DNA of 64,000 nucleotides from Acanthacorydalis orientalis (taxonomy: Eukaryota > Arthropoda > Insecta > Megaloptera > Corydalidae). The translations under genes were made by a program, and so were the position numbers. Under the pieces are notes generated by a model that saw only the letters and a list, made by a program, of their open reading frames with translations, did no database searches and had not been told where the DNA came from. Location: assembly GCA_034766995.1 (NCBI GenBank), contig CM068322.1:8915310-8979309 (forward strand). Direction: 5' to 3'. This document shows positions 60,275-64,000 of the stretch, one piece after another; the stretch's first letter is position 1, and each line of letters begins with the position of its first letter.

Positions 60275-60400
60275 TTTTATAATAGTTATCTACGGATGAT
60301 GAAATCACCATTGAAATACGCATAAGCAAAATTTAACAACGATCAATTATATATCGAATATTTTTGATTTGAGAATTGAACACATCATCGAGTAAATTAT
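60275..60400 (+). repeat. FB-A fold-back repeat, right arm only
   Basis: GGATGATGAAATCACCATTG, AAATACGCATAAGC, CAACGATCAATTATATATCG and ATATTTTTGATTTGAGAA. Confidence 0.65.
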
Positions 60401-60701
60401 ATCATTAGTTTTCTACAGCTTTAGAAATTTAAATAAATTTTACCAAACTCTGAATTTGGATTTTTTATGGGATGTGATAATTGAAAAGGAAGAAAAATTA
60501 ATAAAGTACTTTAATTTAAAGAATTAAATGATACTTTTTCTTAATAATTTGTTAACTTTGATGAACGCGAGGTTAAATTTCTTTTAGAAGATCAAAACTT
60601 AATGAATTGTCAACGATTTATGAAGTTTACATAATATAAGTCTAATTAACATCACATCTATTTTTTAAATTTAAATAAAATTTTAAACACATACACATCC
60701 A
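60401..60701. other. No gene seen
   Basis: AT-rich spacer. Confidence 0.6.
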
Positions 60702-60781
60702 CGTATGTGTATATATACATATATGTATATATATATATATATACACCTTTACATATATATATATATATACATATATATATA

Positions 60782-60840
<59 letters not shown>

Positions 60841-60845
60841 ATGTT
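60702..60845. repeat. (TA)n(TG)n block
   Basis: TA runs with ACACCTTTACA and ACTTT breaks, ending in 8 TG units. Confidence 0.96.
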
Positions 60846-61219
60846 TGTGTGAGTATGAGTGTACAAGTAAATCACTTGTTAATTATGCATTAATATGACT
60901 TTACAATAGAGTCGGTATGAATAAATAACAGACTAAATAAGAGTTTTTAAATTCTCATAACGTAAGAGTTAATTTATGGACAGCAAAGGTAATAAATTAT
61001 ATACAGATAGGATATATTGCACAATTTGTAATAATGTTTTTAAAAGAACACTGCAATAACATATTTGTTTTCTATAAATATTATTTACTTTAAATGGTAA
61101 TTTAAAAGCAATAAATTTATATATTTCTAGTTATTGTCATGCATACGTCTTAATAAACATACTAATTTAATATAAGTATCTCTTATAATCCTTATCTATA
61201 CAGAAATTCATTTATCTTC
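60846..61219. other. No gene seen
   Basis: AT-rich spacer. Confidence 0.6.
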
Positions 61220-61260
61220 CTATATATATATATATATAAATATATATATATATATGTTGT

Positions 61261-61311
<51 letters not shown>
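61220..61311. repeat. (TA)n microsatellite
   Basis: TA runs split by AAATA and TGTTGTATACA. Confidence 0.95.
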
Positions 61312-61315
<4 letters not shown>

Positions 61316-61661
61316 AATACTAATACATTGTTTATAATGAAAAAATTTTGTATTTTAGATTTACAATAGAAAACATTTAACTAATCGAAAAATATTTAAA
61401 ACAAATGACAAATAATATGTGGAATTTTCGATATCCCTTATTAAAAAAATATCGACAATTGCTTATAATTTTTTTTATGTACCGATTTAAATAATAGGAT
61501 AATAATTTTAAATAAAGACAAAATAGAACCATAATGAAAGTTTTGAAAAAATCTCCTTTAATTTTCATTTCAACACAGGTTTACATACAATGTAATTATT
61601 TTTAATTTTAATTATTTGTACAAAACTACTATGAAAGGATATAAACACTGCATTAATGAAC

Positions 61662-61663
<2 letters not shown>
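61312..61663. other. No gene seen
   Basis: AT-rich spacer; the 63-codon frame is chance. Confidence 0.6.

Positions 61664-61721
<58 letters not shown>
61664..61721. repeat. (TA)n microsatellite
   Basis: About 26 units after CATATATACA. Confidence 0.97.
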
Positions 61722-61724
<3 letters not shown>

Positions 61725-61874
61725 CTTAAAAATACTAAAATTATAATTTTAATCAAAATACTAATTTACTAATTTAAAATAAAACTATTTTTTGAATGCA
61801 TAATATTAATATATGTTTTTATGTATGAAAAAAATATAACATCATATTAAAGATTTTTTGAAGATAAAATATCA

Positions 61875-62080
61875 GACCAAGATATCCAAAATTCGAAATT
61901 TACGAGTATATTAGTCTTTGTAGATACTAAGTGAAATTGAATATAACATTTAAAATATTCTAAATTTTAAAGTTGAAATAATACTTTTTCTTTTTTGATA
62001 ATCATTTTGGCTAAATTCAGTAACATTTCTACTTATCATAACAGTAAATTCAAATGTTAAAATTCTCTAATTTCAACTAG
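61875..62080 (+). repeat. Dispersed repeat C, copy 4
   Basis: ATCCAAAATTCGAAATTTAC plus GAGTATAT, then TTTTGATAATCATTTTGGCT, TTTCTACTTATCATAACAG and AAATTCAAATGTTAAAATTC. Confidence 0.6.
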
Positions 62081-62976
62081 ACGAAACAAAAATGTTTAAA
62101 TTTAAATGATAGTTATGATGCATAAGATGACAGCTCTAAAAATGAGTTTAAAGATAGTAGAGAGAAAGAGTGTAAGAGATAAAAATGGTGAGTTATATAT
62201 CTTATACTTTTCAGTCAGTATATTTTTGTTCACATTTAGAAATCTGTAAAACTTGTCTTACAAAATGTTTTTAATATGAAAAGTTCACAGCTAGCAACTC
62301 AACTTATAAAAGATGCCAAATGTCGAAAAGTTATAATTTCTTTCTTTCAAACAGTACAGGCAGACAGTCTTAAACAAATTTTACACAAATTTCCTTCTAT
62401 TCATTAAGTATAATAAAATACATGGTCACAAAATTTGAGACCATTGTGTTTTTTTTCGACTTTTTTTTGCTTTTATATTCAATAATTTGACTTTTTTCTT
62501 TAAGGATACATGTACAAATATTGAAAATTTAAATAATAATCTAATTTAAATTATACAAAGATTCGCTTTAAAATGGTACACAAAGGTTTAGACTGAAGAA
62601 AAAAATAATCTTACAAATATTCATCAAGTTTTTAGCATTTTTGTAACCGTCCTGTAAATTCCTAATGAACATTTTTTTTGTTAAAAAAATAAAATATAAA
62701 TATATTTATTTATACATAAATTTAGAGTATATATTTTTTCTCGTTATAAAATTCGCAGCTGTAAAAGTATATGAATATAAAATGTCAAATTACTATTTTT
62801 ACAGCTATTTATTCTGATAAATTTGTAAGTATTCAATTGTGAAAACAAAATAAATATTGATTACTTTAAAAATAATATATAATCTTTGTTTTTTACGTTT
62901 TATTTCAGATTATCATACATACTAACTTTTATTACTGTTTTTATTGCAAAATGTTAAAAATTCCGTGGTTTTGTGT

Positions 62977-62979
<3 letters not shown>
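62081..62979. other. No gene seen
   Basis: AT-rich, with T-rich runs near 62450-62500. Confidence 0.6.
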
Positions 62980-63031
<52 letters not shown>

Positions 63032-63038
63032 GTATGTA
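62980..63038. repeat. (TA)n microsatellite
   Basis: TA run ending TATGTATATGTATG. Confidence 0.95.
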
Positions 63039-63554
63039 TCTATGTTGTGTATGGGTGTATATGATTATAATTGTATGTTAGTGAATGATACATTTCGTGT
63101 ATGAATGTAATCATACGGAACCTCCATTAGTGCATTATGTTGTTACAGATTAGTAACTATGCTAGATAAATTAATCGAGAACTTCATAGAATTATGAATA
63201 TGTATGCAAAAGATACGGGCACTTTGATGCCCTTTCCTATTAAATATATGTATTCATTAGTCATTAAACTGAAACTTTCTCGTAATAATTACAATATTGT
63301 CCTATATGAAATCAATTGACCTGTAAGATTAATACGTGAACGAAAACTACGAGAGTCAGTCAAACAATAACCTAAATTAAGATAATAAAAACACGGAACG
63401 AATAAAAATTTGAAAGTACATATTTCAAAATCAGTTGTGATGAAATTGTGTTCCATAAATCTTAATAAAGATCACAATGTTCTCATTCTTATGTTACTAA
63501 TTTGTAATATTAATTGAACAATTTATAAATTTATGTATAGAAAGAAATTCTTCA
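63039..63554. other. No gene seen
   Basis: 63110-63370 is somewhat less AT-rich (CATACGGAACCTCCATTAGT; GATACGGGCACTTTGATGCC) with no open frame. Confidence 0.5.
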
Positions 63555-63775
63555 CTACCCACTCCCCCTCTTACACACGAATCACGCAAAACTTTCTTGT
63601 CAGATTTGAAATATTTCTGTAGCTTGGTGATCTGATAATGATACGGCATTGACTTCAAGATGCACATAAGGAACAATTAAAAATGATTAATAATTATTTA
63701 TTGAAACTTATTAATCAGAAAAAATGTTGTGATTCGTAAGGTGAAAATGGAATTCATTTATGAAAATATCTGTTT
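63555..63775 (+). repeat. FB-A fold-back repeat, short left arm plus right arm
   Basis: Left outer end CACGAATCACGCAAAACTTT, centre TTTCTGTAGCTTGGTGATCT, then right arm GATACGGCATTGACTTCAAG, TAAAAATGATTAATAATTAT, AATCAGAAAAAATGTTGTGA and TGGAATTCATTTATGAAAAT. Confidence 0.72.
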
Positions 63776-63851
63776 TCTTGATATTACAAATAATCGTGGA
63801 AAATAATAAACAACTTTACAATACATGTCTAGGACTGTCGCTAAATTCAGT

Positions 63852-63960
63852 TTCACAAATTAATTATTTTCTCGGACAAATCACGAAATGTTTTTCCAAT
63901 CAAAAATGTTTATCATTTTTAAATGTTGATCATTTTTGAAATTAAAATCGATGTTTATAA
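63852..63960 (-). repeat. FB-A fold-back repeat, left arm fragment
   Basis: TTCACAAATTAATTATTTTC, CCAATCAAAAATGTTTATCA and GATCATTTTTGAAATTAAAA. Lies about 75 bases after the previous copy and may have been one unit with it. Confidence 0.55.
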
Positions 63961-64000
63961 ATATTATTTTTATATTATATATTGATATAGATATTAAAAT

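Overview
The window looks like very AT-rich insect chromosomal DNA. A hymenopteran (bee, ant or wasp) is my best guess, inferred from the base composition, the dense (TA)n tracts and the mix of mariner, piggyBac-like and LINE relics; nothing in the sequence fixes the species. Only one host gene is convincing: the 5' part of the nuclear pore gene Nup107 on the minus strand (169..1948). Three coding exons have clean splice sites, and the rest of the gene lies beyond base 1. Most other open frames in the window are translated (TA)n repeats (tyrosine/isoleucine runs) or chance frames.

Region by region. 1-2000: Nup107 exons 1 to 3, with two short introns. 2250-2842: a large (TA)n block holding an 8-bp minisatellite. 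3050-3420: tail of a decayed mariner. 4.7-14.7 kb: desert with microsatellites and two kinds of fold-back repeat. 14.7-16.7 kb: a short deleted mariner (family M1) and a GC-richer, younger deleted mariner with 27-bp inverted repeats. 21-23.3 kb: LINE relics. 24.2-24.7 kb: two adjacent copies of a small inverted-repeat element. 25.75-30.4 kb: two inverted copies of a degenerate endonuclease-like (EEP) pseudogene flanking a LINE relic that was split by a TTAA-flanked piggyBac-type short element. 31.6-32.0 kb: another M1 copy. 38.5-38.9 kb: mariner 5' relic. 42.5-44.5 kb: a deleted M2 mariner followed by a nearly full-length dead mariner. 48.3-49.1 kb: second M2 copy. 52.7-55.1 kb: two more M1 copies in opposite orientation. 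58.5-59.4 kb: 3' part of a dead piggyBac transposase with its cysteine-rich tail. 55-64 kb: further fold-back and dispersed repeats.

The region therefore works as a transposon graveyard next to a housekeeping gene. Its most interesting feature is how it was built. Two mariner families appear to have multiplied as internally deleted forms that share a deletion junction. Three small inverted-repeat families (FB-A, FB-B and the TGGTG element) and one dispersed repeat (C) are defined only by comparing copies inside this window. Insertion sites and breakpoints often fall in or beside (TA)n runs. I found no CRISPR array, rRNA, tRNA, bacterial operon or intact transposase. Coordinates of degraded repeats are approximate, about plus or minus 20 bases.
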